From Oscillospiraceae bacterium (GTDB taxonomy: Bacteria; Bacillota_A; Clostridia; Oscillospirales; WRJC01), in assembly GCA_009782405.1 (NCBI GenBank), contig WRJC01000008.1, forward strand, positions 30,239-94,238: 64,000 nt of DNA, written 5' to 3'. The notes beneath the pieces are model-generated. The model saw nothing but the letters and a program-made list of their open reading frames with translations. It was not told where the DNA came from and did no database searches. Position 1 is the first letter of the stretch, and the number at the start of each line of letters is the position of its first letter. Positions 43,994 to 52,040 of the stretch are shown here, piece after piece. Made by a program: the position numbers and the translations under genes.

Positions 43994-44380
43994 TTATTTC
44001 AATTCGACCGCCGCGCCTGCCGCCGCCAGCTTGTCTTTTATCTGGTTCGCTTCGTCCTTTGTTATGCCTTCTTTGATCGCCTTGGGCGCGCTTTCGACCA
44101 AATCTTTGGCTTCCTTCAAGCCGAGGCCGGTGATTTCGCGCACGACCTTGATGACTTCGAGCTTTTTTTCGCCCGCTCCCGCGAGCACGACGTCAAACTC
44201 CGTTTTCTCCTCGACCGGGGCTGCAGCGGCAGCGCCCGCCGCAGGAGCCGCCGCGACCGCCACGGGGGCGGCGGCCGAAACGCCGAATTCCTCTTCGAGC
44301 GCCTTGACCAGATCCGCGAGGTCCAAAACCGTCAGGGTCTTTATTTCTTCGATCAATTTCAATGTTTTTTCAGATGCCAT
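43994..44380 (-). CDS. rplL: Ribosomal protein bL12 (L7/L12)
   Basis: A 128-residue stalk protein. The N-terminal dimerisation helix ([26 protein letters not shown]) is followed by a long Ala/Pro/Val hinge ([17 protein letters not shown]) and the compact C-terminal domain with [28 protein letters not shown] sequence and the AGAAVELK end. It recruits translation factors. It lies 45 bp downstream of rplJ and shares its leader. Confidence 0.99.
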   Translation of the reverse strand: MASEKTLKLIEEIKTLTVLDLADLVKALEEEFGVSAAAPVAVAAAPAAGAAAAAPVEEKTEFDVVLAGAGEKKLEVIKVVREITGLGLKEAKDLVESAPKAIKEGITKDEANQIKDKLAAAGAAVELK

Positions 44381-44425
44381 AATAAATTTCCTCCAAGTTA
44401 TGATTTAATTAATTTTTGATTTTTT

Positions 44426-44974
44426 TTACGCTTCTTGTTCGGCGCTACCGCTTTTTTTGTCGCAAATGGCCTGCAAAACGCAAGCCAGTCCGCGCAAATT
44501 GCCGTTGAGCACGTTGACCAGCCCGTAAATCGGGGACTGCAGGCTGCCCAGCGCTTTTGCGACCAATTCCTCTTTTGAAGGGAGCGTGGCCAGCCGGTTC
44601 ACGCCGTCGGCATCGATCACCGAACCTTCCACGAATCCCGCCTTGATGTTAAATGTTTGGATTTTGTCGGCGTAGGCTGTGAGTATCTTTGCCGGAGCCA
44701 CCGGATCGTTTGAGCTCACCGCGATGGCGGTCATCTTCACCAGCGCCGGGAGCAGATCGTCAAAGCCGCATTCTTTTGCCGCGAACCTCGCCAAGGTGTT
44801 CTTGAACACGAAATAGTCGACGCCCGCCGCGCGCAGCTCGCTTCTCATCTTCGTGTCCATCCCGACGTCGATTCCCTGATAATCCACCAAAACCCCGCTC
44901 GCCGAGTTTTTGAACTTTTCGGACAAGTTGGCGACCAATTGCTTTTTTTCTTCAAGCACTTTTGCATTCGGCAT
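44426..44974 (-). CDS. rplJ: Ribosomal protein uL10
   Basis: A 182-residue stalk base protein that binds 23S rRNA and L12 dimers. It begins MPNAKVLEEKKQLVANLSEKF; the mid part DYQGIDVGMDTKMRSELRAAGVDYFVFKNTL is characteristic. ATG 44974 is used: a GTG at 44989 is in frame, but GAGGTG upstream suits 44974 and the alignment starts there. The preceding leader can bind the L10-L12 complex for autoregulation. Confidence 0.97.
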   Translation of the reverse strand: MPNAKVLEEKKQLVANLSEKFKNSASGVLVDYQGIDVGMDTKMRSELRAAGVDYFVFKNTLARFAAKECGFDDLLPALVKMTAIAVSSNDPVAPAKILTAYADKIQTFNIKAGFVEGSVIDADGVNRLATLPSKEELVAKALGSLQSPIYGLVNVLNGNLRGLACVLQAICDKKSGSAEQEA

Positions 44975-44983
44975 TTTTCTTGA

Positions 44984-45195
44984 TTTCACCTCAATTCATT
45001 TGTTTGATTTTGGAAACAAAACAAAAAAATCCCCTTTGGCTGTCGAGACAAGCGCAAAAAGAGATCACAAAGCAAAAACAGCCGGAACCGCGCTTCCGTT
45101 TTTGTCTTTGGATATTTCTCCTCGACAGGCAAAATTATGCGGCAGATGCAAATCACGCCCGCGCCTGTTGTCTCAGGATTATTTTTGGTTACATA
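44984..45195 (-). ncRNA. L10 ribosomal protein leader
   Basis: The approximately 200-base leader between the promoter (45201-45229) and rplJ has the conserved CCTGTCGAGGAGAAAT block and the distal T-rich AAAGGGGATTTTTTT end expected of the Gram-positive L10 leader, an RNA bound by the L10(L12)4 complex to repress synthesis. rplK-rplA are not upstream here, so rplJ-rplL form their own unit. Confidence 0.75.
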
Positions 45196-45200
45196 GGCAA

Positions 45201-45229
45201 AGTATATCATATTTTTTTTCTTTTGTCAA
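45201..45229 (-). promoter_or_regulatory. Sigma-A promoter of rplJ-rplL
   Basis: Minus-strand TTGACA (45229-45224), 17-bp spacer, TATACT (45206-45201), upstream of the L10 leader. Confidence 0.85.
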
Positions 45230-45261
45230 GGAAAATTCCGAAATTTTTTCAAAATTTGTGG

Positions 45262-45267
45262 TATAAT
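45262..45267 (+). promoter_or_regulatory. Extended -10 box for the glutaredoxin-like gene
   Basis: TATAAT at 45262-45267 is preceded by TGG (extended -10), 43 bp before the glutaredoxin-like gene. No good -35 box is seen. Confidence 0.55.
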
Positions 45268-45309
45268 AAAAACAAAACGCAAATTATCGCCAGTTGAAAG
45301 GGAAAAATC

Positions 45310-45570
45310 ATGAAAAAAATACTTATGTTCACCATGGATACCTGCCCCTATTGCAAAAGCGCCCATAAATGGATGGACGAAATCCTGAAATCGGACGCCA
45401 GATACAAGGCGATCCCCCTGACAATAGTGGACGAAAACAAAAATCCCGAAATATCCGCGAAATATGATTACTCCTATGTCCCCACATATTACCTCGACGG
45501 TGAGAAAGTGCACGATGGCGCGGCGAGTTTCGAAATCGTGAAGAAGATTTTTGACGCTGCGCTGAACTGA
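45310..45570 (+). CDS. Glutaredoxin/thioredoxin-like protein
   Basis: An 86-residue thioredoxin-fold protein with the redox motif CPYC near residue 12 (TMDTCPYCKSAHKW), the cis-Pro in SYVPTYYLDGEKV, and a C-terminal helix. The fold and length match the glutaredoxin group; with no second domain it probably reduces small thiols or repairs protein thiols in the cytoplasm. It is monocistronic, divergent from rplJ, with an extended -10 box at 45262-45267. Confidence 0.9.
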   Translation: MKKILMFTMDTCPYCKSAHKWMDEILKSDARYKAIPLTIVDENKNPEISAKYDYSYVPTYYLDGEKVHDGAASFEIVKKIFDAALN

Positions 45571-45619
45571 GCCGGCCGGCGGCGATAAATTAATTTTTTG
45601 TAAACATTTTCCAAACGAA

Positions 45620-45648
45620 TTGAAATAACCGTAAATATATGATAAAAT
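45620..45648 (+). promoter_or_regulatory. Sigma-A promoter for binding-protein paralogue 5
   Basis: TTGAAA at 45620-45625, 17-bp spacer, TAAAAT at 45643-45648 with TG before it. Confidence 0.72.
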
Positions 45649-45698
45649 TTGTGTATAATGTTTTCATGTCCAACTTTATCAGGGAAGTGTGTTTTTTT

Positions 45699-47225
45699 AT
45701 GAAAAGGATTTTATCGATCGCTTTGCTTGTTTCGCTTATGGGGTCTTTGGTTTTGCTTGCTGCCTCGTGCGGGGGCGAAACGGTCTCAACCCAAGAAAAA
45801 AATGACGCGAACGAAGGCCCGACGGCGGAAAATGGCGGCGAAGCCGCAGAAACCCCGACAGAGGAATCGTTTGACCCGGGATTGCCGGACATGGATTTCG
45901 GCGGGGCGGAATTTCGGATATTGAACTTGGACCAAGAATCGATGTGGTGGGCGATATCCGATTTGGACATGGACATCGACTCCATCGACAAAGTGGGCAC
46001 GGCGCTGAGCGACCCTGTGGTCAACGACGCAATCTACAAAAGAAACAGGACTTTGGAGGAAAAGTACAATTTCGTCGTCAAGGAGACGAGGACTTCGTCG
46101 GCGCAGGTCGCCTCCATACTCAAAAACAGCGTGAACGCGGGCGGGGACGATTACGACTTGGTTTCGCCGCATACGCAGACCGCGCCTTCGATGGCCACTT
46201 CGAACCAGCTCGTCGATTTGAACAAAGTCCCGTACCTGAACTTCGACAAGCCGTGGTGGAACAACTCCGTGAGCCATTATTTCGCGATGGGAAACAGGCT
46301 GTTTTTCACTTGCTCGGATTTTACGATCTCTGACAAAGACAATGTGGCCGTATTCATGTACAACAAAAAGCTCGCGGAGATTTTGGGAATAGACGGCGCG
46401 GAATCGCTGTACGGCCTTGTCGAGGAAGGCAAGTGGACTTATGGCAAATTTATCGAACTTTGCAAGGCCGCCCCGGCCGATTTAAACGGCGACGGCGTGA
46501 TAAAAGGCCCGGACGACAGGTACGGCCTGTCGTGCTGCGGCTGGCTCTACACATACCTGCTCGCCGGATTCGACGAGACCGTCATAAAAAAAGACGCCGA
46601 CGACTTGCCCTATATAGCGGCGAAATCCGAACGCTTCGCCGAAGCATATGCCGCCATGGTCGATTTTCTGTTTTTGCGCGAGGTGGTCGTGAGGGAATAC
46701 ACCGATACACCAAACCTCAGGACGGAAGAAATGTTCGTAAATGACAAAGCGCTGTTTTGCGCGCAGGTGCTGGCCTGCGTGAGGCTGTATAAAAACATGG
46801 GAAGCGATTTCGCGCTGCTCCCATTCCCCAAATACGACGAAGCGCAGCCCACATACTGCACGCCCGCCTTGGGTTCGCAGTGCCTCGTAATCCCCACCAC
46901 AAACCCGAACTTGGAACAAACCGGGTTCATCCTCGAAGCGATGAGCGCGGAGAGCAGAAAAGTTGTAATCCCCGCCTATTACGAAATATCGATTGGAACG
47001 AAATACCTGCGCGACGACATCTCGGTTAAAATGCTCGACATAATACTCCAAAACAGGATATATGACATCAACGACTCGATGTACAACTGGGGCAATTTCC
47101 CGGGCGCCTTTTCGGCGGCGGCCTCGAAAGGCGACAAGAATTTCGCTTCCCTGCTGGAAAAAAACGAAACGAAACTCGAGGCGGCGATGCAAAAAACCAT
47201 AGACGCATTCAACGATATCGATTAA
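45699..47225 (+). CDS. Extracellular solute-binding lipoprotein (orphan, paralogue 5)
   Basis: A 508-residue binding protein with lipobox LAASC near residue 24 and a Glu/Thr/Asn-rich linker. Shared family motifs are DPVVNDAIYKRNRTLEEKYN, the LNFDKPWWN segment and LLPFPKYDEAQPTY (Phe in place of the usual Leu in LPLPK). It is the most divergent of the five. ATG 45699 is chosen because the earlier in-frame ATGs lack ribosome sites and the sequence between is not secretory. It is followed by a discoidin-domain surface protein after 36 bp. Confidence 0.87.
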   Translation: MKRILSIALLVSLMGSLVLLAASCGGETVSTQEKNDANEGPTAENGGEAAETPTEESFDPGLPDMDFGGAEFRILNLDQESMWWAISDLDMDIDSIDKVGTALSDPVVNDAIYKRNRTLEEKYNFVVKETRTSSAQVASILKNSVNAGGDDYDLVSPHTQTAPSMATSNQLVDLNKVPYLNFDKPWWNNSVSHYFAMGNRLFFTCSDFTISDKDNVAVFMYNKKLAEILGIDGAESLYGLVEEGKWTYGKFIELCKAAPADLNGDGVIKGPDDRYGLSCCGWLYTYLLAGFDETVIKKDADDLPYIAAKSERFAEAYAAMVDFLFLREVVVREYTDTPNLRTEEMFVNDKALFCAQVLACVRLYKNMGSDFALLPFPKYDEAQPTYCTPALGSQCLVIPTTNPNLEQTGFILEAMSAESRKVVIPAYYEISIGTKYLRDDISVKMLDIILQNRIYDINDSMYNWGNFPGAFSAAASKGDKNFASLLEKNETKLEAAMQKTIDAFNDID

Positions 47226-47261
47226 TTTTGATTATAATTTTTTAAGGAGGATAATTTTACA

Positions 47262-48113
47262 ATGAAAAAGCGCATTTGTTTGTTTCTGGCATTTTGCATA
47301 GTCATTTCCTTGGCAAGCGCAATAACCGCATCGGCATGGACTGGCGGCCCCGCAATTGCAAGCGTCGGGGCGACTACGGACGACTATGACTACGAGGGCG
47401 AATTGGCATTTGACAACGACCCCGAACAGTTCTGGCACAGCCAATGGCGCGCCGACCCCGACGACGAGGACGAATATGTCGCCTTGGATGATTTCCCGCA
47501 GACATTGATAGTCGAACTCGACAACACTTACTGGATCGACTGCGTGGGCTATCTCCCCAGGCCGGACGCTTCCCGCAACGGATCGGCTCTCGAGGCGGAA
47601 ATCTGGGTTTCGACCACAGGGACTGTAACCGATTTCGACAATGACTCGGGTTGGACCAAAGTCGCCTCCGCCACATGGGACGAAGACCACTGGCTCGATT
47701 TTAAGGAAGCTTGGGACGATACCGAAGCAGTCGTTTTTTCCAATGTGGAATTTGATCCCGTGGAAGCCAAGCTCGTAAAATTTAAAATTGTCGACGGCAT
47801 GGGCGGCTGGGCCTGCTGCGCCGCGCTCGAACTCGGGTTTTTGGGCGTCGGCTACACGCCAATGGAAGGTTTCGTGCCAAAGAGCGCGCCCGGGACTCCG
47901 GCCCCTGCAGTCGAAGAACCCGAACCCGCCCAAGAAGAACCCGCAGCCGCAGCCGCCCCGGAGGCCGCCCCTGAACCGGCCGCCCCGGTGCCCGAACCCG
48001 CGCCGACCGCCCCGCAAACGGGCGACGGAGCGGACATCGTGATATTTTCCATCATGCTGCTCGCGGCGCTGTGCCTTGTTTCATACAAAACGATAATAGT
48101 AAAAATCAATTAG
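47262..48113 (+). CDS. Discoidin (F5/8 type C) domain surface protein
   Basis: A 283-residue exported protein. Residues 1-26 are a signal peptide (ITASA-WT). Residues 27-190 match the discoidin/CBM32-like fold, with DNDPEQFWHSQW and FPQTLIVELDNTYWIDCVGYLPR, and probably bind fucose- or galactose-type glycans. A Pro/Ala/Glu linker (about 210-250) leads to PQTGD, one membrane helix and a short KIN tail: an LPXTG-like cell-wall sorting signal of the PQTGD type. AAGGAGG precedes ATG 47262. It follows a binding lipoprotein, consistent with glycan capture. Confidence 0.86.
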   Translation: MKKRICLFLAFCIVISLASAITASAWTGGPAIASVGATTDDYDYEGELAFDNDPEQFWHSQWRADPDDEDEYVALDDFPQTLIVELDNTYWIDCVGYLPRPDASRNGSALEAEIWVSTTGTVTDFDNDSGWTKVASATWDEDHWLDFKEAWDDTEAVVFSNVEFDPVEAKLVKFKIVDGMGGWACCAALELGFLGVGYTPMEGFVPKSAPGTPAPAVEEPEPAQEEPAAAAAPEAAPEPAAPVPEPAPTAPQTGDGADIVIFSIMLLAALCLVSYKTIIVKIN

Positions 48114-48130
48114 TTTCGGGGCTTTTGCTG

Positions 48131-48152
48131 TGGGGCGGCTATGGCCGCCCCA
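48131..48152 (+). terminator. Perfect 9-bp hairpin after the discoidin gene
   Basis: TGGGGCGGC (48131-48139) pairs perfectly with GCCGCCCCA (48144-48152) around TATG. It lacks a U-tract and is followed by the SD of the next gene, so it may attenuate rather than end transcription. Confidence 0.5.
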
Positions 48153-48182
48153 TGGCAAGCAGTTTGGGAGGGGCAAAAAATC

Positions 48183-50258
48183 TTGAAGATACGCGACGCA
48201 AAATTTTATTTTTATATCCCGCTTATTTTGTTTCTGCTGTTTTTGCCGGCTTGCGCGGCAAAACCGTCCGAGCCCGCCGCGCCCCTTGTGAAAATCATGG
48301 TTTCCGTGCCCGATGGGGTGGCGGTCGAAAGCGAAAACCCGGTGTATGTAAGTTCGGGCGGGACGGCGGAGTTCATGCTGAAAATCGACGACGGGTTCAA
48401 GCTCGAAAGCATAGAGACGGTGGATTCGGAACTGAGCGCGCTGTCGGGGGGCGACGGCTTTTGCGGAGCGTTTTACGAAAACGGCCTGTTGCGCTTTGAA
48501 GGCGCGGTTTACCCGTCCACGCTGCGGCTTGACATAAGGCCGATAAAAACATACAGGTGTTTCATCGAAAACAACATAAAAATGGGGATTGCCACATCCA
48601 ACGTGGAGCAGGGCAGGATCCCCGAAGACACTTTTGTTTCAGTTTCTGCCGAAGCTTTGGAAGACTGCATTTTCATAGGCTGGTCAAAGGGCGCGCTGAT
48701 GTCAAAAGGGGGGCAATTTCTTTCGCATTCCCAAAATTACAGCTTCACCCTCGTTTCGGATATGTTCATTTACCCGAACTACCTCTCCAAAAACGGCCAA
48801 TATATAAAATACAGCGCCAACGGCGGCGTTTTGGCGGGGGCGGGCCCGGAACAGGATGAAGCCGACATATTGTACTACGAAGTGAACACGAAGCATTACC
48901 CGTGCCCCAACGCATTTGGCGATACCGGGATATTTTCCCGCGAAGGCTATGCGCTGATCGGATACAATACTGAGCCCGACGGCGGCGGCGTTTCCATCGG
49001 GCTTGGGTGCAATGTGGCAGTGATGCCCCAGGGCGAAAATGTGCTCGAACTATATGCCCAATGGGTGAAATACAGCGACGCGGATTTGTTTTCCTATACC
49101 GAATCAAACGAGAAAATAACGATAACCGGTTATGAAGGAAACGAGGAAATGCTTGTGATACCCGAAGAAATCGACGGCCTGCCCGTGGCCGCGGTTTCAA
49201 ACGGGGCGATAAAAAGCAATGAACTCAAAACATTGTTTTTGACCAGAAACATCACTTCGCTTTCAGTGCGGGCCATATCGAACTGCCCGAACTTGGAAAC
49301 TCTGTACATTTCGGACAGCATCACGAAAATGCCGAACGAAAGCATATCGAACTGCCCCAACTTATCGAATTTTTATGTGAGCGCGGTTATTGCGCCCCGC
49401 TATTCCGATGCCCTCGGATGGGGGAGTTCGATAAAATACAAACGGCTGATTACCGCGCCGGGCAAGCGGCTGACGGTCATATCGGGGTCAAGTTCCGCTT
49501 TCGGCCTCAATTCCCCGCTGCTCTCCGAACTTTTGGACGGCGAATACTCGATAGTCAACTACGGCACCCATGCGGGCGTCTGCGCGCTGTTTTTCCTCGA
49601 GTTCACCGCAAACCAGACAAGGGAAGGCGACATCGTGGTCATGGCGCCCGAACCGGTATGGGAAAGCCAGCAGGGGGCAAATTGGCTCGATGCGCTGACA
49701 TTCCAGATTGTGGAAGGGGCATATGACGCATTCCGCCATGTGGACATAAGAAATTATGCGAATGTGTTCGCCGCTTTCGCCGATTTCAATTCGACCAGGA
49801 AAAACATGGGCGCGGGCAGCTACGATGAATATATCGACGATGTGAACATATACGGAGACATACTCACAAACCAGGCCGACCACCCGGTGGACTATGTAGC
49901 CGGAGGCCAGTGGATCTCCTTTGGCAACATCATGAACCGGGACGGCGCCGCGAGGATAAACCGCGTAAACGATATAATAAAATCGAAAAACGGGCGTTTT
50001 TACTTGGCCTGTTCCCCGGTGAACCGCAACGCGCTGGTCGATAAGGGCGACACGGAAAAAAGGCAGTTGGCTTACAGGGACAATTTGGAGCGTCTGCTCG
50101 AACTTCCCGTCATATCCTTTCCCGGCGACTATGTCTTCCCCGGAAATTTTTTTTCCGACACGGACCACCACTTAAACGACATCCATTCCGCCGACCGCAC
50201 CATACAGCTCGCCAAAGATTTGAAGGCGCAATTTGAAAAGGAGGAGCTTAGTGATTAG
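48183..50258 (+). CDS. Surface lipoprotein: InlB-type repeat, LRR, C-terminal SGNH domain
   Basis: A 691-residue secreted lipoprotein. Residues 1-20 are a signal ending in lipobox FLPAC. An N-terminal beta region is followed by an InlB-like repeat (EPDGGGVSIG...LYAQW), then BspA-type leucine-rich repeats (NLETLYISDSITKMPNES). The C-terminal 250 residues are SGNH-hydrolase-like, with GSSSAFGLNS and a terminal DTDHHLND Asp/His motif. TTG 48183 with GGGAGGGG is the likely start. It opens the gene set with the MBOAT protein at 50555. The last codons overlap a dispersed repeat. Probable role: cell-surface O-acylation partner (inference). Confidence 0.78.
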   Translation: MKIRDAKFYFYIPLILFLLFLPACAAKPSEPAAPLVKIMVSVPDGVAVESENPVYVSSGGTAEFMLKIDDGFKLESIETVDSELSALSGGDGFCGAFYENGLLRFEGAVYPSTLRLDIRPIKTYRCFIENNIKMGIATSNVEQGRIPEDTFVSVSAEALEDCIFIGWSKGALMSKGGQFLSHSQNYSFTLVSDMFIYPNYLSKNGQYIKYSANGGVLAGAGPEQDEADILYYEVNTKHYPCPNAFGDTGIFSREGYALIGYNTEPDGGGVSIGLGCNVAVMPQGENVLELYAQWVKYSDADLFSYTESNEKITITGYEGNEEMLVIPEEIDGLPVAAVSNGAIKSNELKTLFLTRNITSLSVRAISNCPNLETLYISDSITKMPNESISNCPNLSNFYVSAVIAPRYSDALGWGSSIKYKRLITAPGKRLTVISGSSSAFGLNSPLLSELLDGEYSIVNYGTHAGVCALFFLEFTANQTREGDIVVMAPEPVWESQQGANWLDALTFQIVEGAYDAFRHVDIRNYANVFAAFADFNSTRKNMGAGSYDEYIDDVNIYGDILTNQADHPVDYVAGGQWISFGNIMNRDGAARINRVNDIIKSKNGRFYLACSPVNRNALVDKGDTEKRQLAYRDNLERLLELPVISFPGDYVFPGNFFSDTDHHLNDIHSADRTIQLAKDLKAQFEKEELSD

Positions 50259-50296
50259 CGATCAATTGGCCGGCGGCAAAAACTAACCACTAACCA
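50246..50296. repeat. Hairpin repeat, TTAGTGATTAG type
   Basis: CTTAGTGATTAG and CTAACCACTAAC can pair imperfectly across about 45 bases. The left arm supplies the last codons and stop of the upstream gene. A similar repeat of different sequence occurs at 30220-30285 and 60017-60088. It may mark an insertion or an mRNA-stabilising element. Confidence 0.5.
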
Positions 50297-50308
50297 ACCT
50301 GAGTAACC

Positions 50309-50539
50309 ATGTTCTACATAACATATCTGGTTCCCGCTTTGGCTCTGCTTGCTTGCGCCGTTTTGTATGTCCTCGAAAACAGGGCGAAACAAAAAAAATG
50401 GATTTACGGAGCGGCGATTTTCGCCCTGCACGTTTTTTCGATTGTGTATTTTTTATTTGCCGAACTTACTATGGACGTACTTCTGGTGTTTTTGCTCGCG
50501 TCGTTTGCTTTGGCGATAAGCGCCAAACCACTTAAATAG
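50309..50539 (+). CDS. Small membrane protein
   Basis: A 76-residue, mostly hydrophobic protein: two or three predicted membrane segments (YLVPALALLACAVLYVLEN, WIYGAAIFALHVFSIVYFLFAEL, VLLVFLLASFALAISA). No known family. No good ribosome site precedes ATG 50309. It lies between the SGNH lipoprotein and the MBOAT gene and may be a subunit of the same complex, as small proteins often accompany MBOAT acyltransferases. Confidence 0.6.
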   Translation: MFYITYLVPALALLACAVLYVLENRAKQKKWIYGAAIFALHVFSIVYFLFAELTMDVLLVFLLASFALAISAKPLK

Positions 50540-50554
50540 GTTGCATAATTTTAT

Positions 50555-52024
50555 ATGATATTTAATTCGTTCGCGTTTTTCGTGTTTTTTCCCATCGTTT
50601 TATTGGGACATTTTTTTCTGCCTCATAAATTTCGGTGGGTCTTTTTGCTTCTTGCCAGCTACTATTTTTACATAAGCTGGAATTTTGACCTATTGTACCT
50701 CATACTCCTGACTACGGCGATTTCGTACGCGAGCGCGCTGATCATCGAGAAGGTTTCGAGCCCCGGAATCAAAAGGCTGGCTCTTGTGGTGACCCTTGTT
50801 TCGTGCCTCGGCATTTTGTTTTTTTTCAAATACTTCAATTTTTTGTCCCTCGCCTTTTTCCAAGCGGCGAACTTCTTTGGCGCGGGGGCGTCCGAATTTA
50901 CGCTGAATGTCGTGCTTCCCGTGGGCATATCTTTTTATACCTTCCAGACGCTTTCATATGTCATCGACGTGTACCGGGGAACCATGAAAGCCGAGCGCCA
51001 TTTCGGGTATTACGCGCTGTTCGTGTCTTTTTTCCCCCAGCTCGTGGCCGGGCCCATCGAAAGGCCCGAAAACCTGCTGCCGCAGTTCAAGGCAAGAAAC
51101 AGACCCGACCCTGCGGATTTTTCCGAAGGGCTGAGGATCGCGCTCAGGGGGTTTATAAAAAAAATAGTGGTGGCGGATCTTTCGGCGCAGTTTGTCAACA
51201 AGGTCTACAACGACCCTGCGGGAGCAAACGGCCCGCTTGTCGTCGTGGCCACGCTTTTGTTCGCTTTTCAGATTTACTGCGATTTTTCCGGTTATACGGA
51301 CATCGCCACGGGCTGCGCGCGCATGATGGGCATAAAGCTGATGAAAAATTTCGACCAGCCGTATTCCTCGAAAACCATAAAGGAATTTTGGGCGCGCTGG
51401 CACATCAGCCTTTCTTCCTGGTTTCGCGACTATTTGTACATACCCCTCGGGGGCAATCGCTGTTCCGCGCCGCGCTACCTGACCAACATATTCATAGTGT
51501 TTTTGGTCAGCGGGCTGTGGCACGGGGCGGACTGGACTTTTGTCATATGGGGAGCCCTCCACGGTTTTTACCAGATAACGGGGCACATGACAAAAAACAT
51601 CCGCGAAAAGGCCTGCACCCGGCTCAAAATCGACCCGAAAAGCAAAATTGCCGCAATTTGGAAAAACGCCTGCACTTTTGTTTTGGTTTGTTTCGCCTGG
51701 ATTTTTTTTCGCGCGAACAACGTGTCTGATCTCGGCGTGCTTTTAAACCGCTTGTTTTTTTCGTGGTCCGGCGGCTTTGGCCGAATTTTCGATTCGTTCG
51801 GCGAAATCGGCTACAAAACGGCGCAAATCGCAATCACGGTATTTTCCGTGTATATAATAAATGTGCTGGACGCCTCCCCGAGGGCGCTTTCGGGCCCGCA
51901 AAGCGGGGAACTTGATTTTTTTTCCGTGAGCAAATATGTCTTGGCCGTATGGGTTATCGCGTTCGCCTGGCTCATACTGCTGACCGGGAACGGGGCCAGC
52001 GCGTTCATATACTTCCAATTCTGA
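50555..52024 (+). CDS. MBOAT O-acyltransferase (AlgI/DltB type)
   Basis: A 489-residue polytopic membrane protein. AlgI-family signatures are VGISFYTFQTLSYVIDVYRG, FVSFFPQLVAGPIERP, DFSGYTDIATGCARMMG, FWARWHISLSSWFRDYLYIPLGGNR, and the catalytic His in SGLWHGADWTFVIWG near residue 320. Such enzymes move acyl groups from a cytoplasmic donor to surface polymers with help from an SGNH partner. Both neighbours, at 48183 and 52041, carry SGNH domains, and the order matches alginate- or teichoic-acid-acylation loci. The polymer here is unknown. Confidence 0.94.
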   Translation: MIFNSFAFFVFFPIVLLGHFFLPHKFRWVFLLLASYYFYISWNFDLLYLILLTTAISYASALIIEKVSSPGIKRLALVVTLVSCLGILFFFKYFNFLSLAFFQAANFFGAGASEFTLNVVLPVGISFYTFQTLSYVIDVYRGTMKAERHFGYYALFVSFFPQLVAGPIERPENLLPQFKARNRPDPADFSEGLRIALRGFIKKIVVADLSAQFVNKVYNDPAGANGPLVVVATLLFAFQIYCDFSGYTDIATGCARMMGIKLMKNFDQPYSSKTIKEFWARWHISLSSWFRDYLYIPLGGNRCSAPRYLTNIFIVFLVSGLWHGADWTFVIWGALHGFYQITGHMTKNIREKACTRLKIDPKSKIAAIWKNACTFVLVCFAWIFFRANNVSDLGVLLNRLFFSWSGGFGRIFDSFGEIGYKTAQIAITVFSVYIINVLDASPRALSGPQSGELDFFSVSKYVLAVWVIAFAWLILLTGNGASAFIYFQF

Positions 52025-52040
52025 AATCGGGGGTTGCTTT

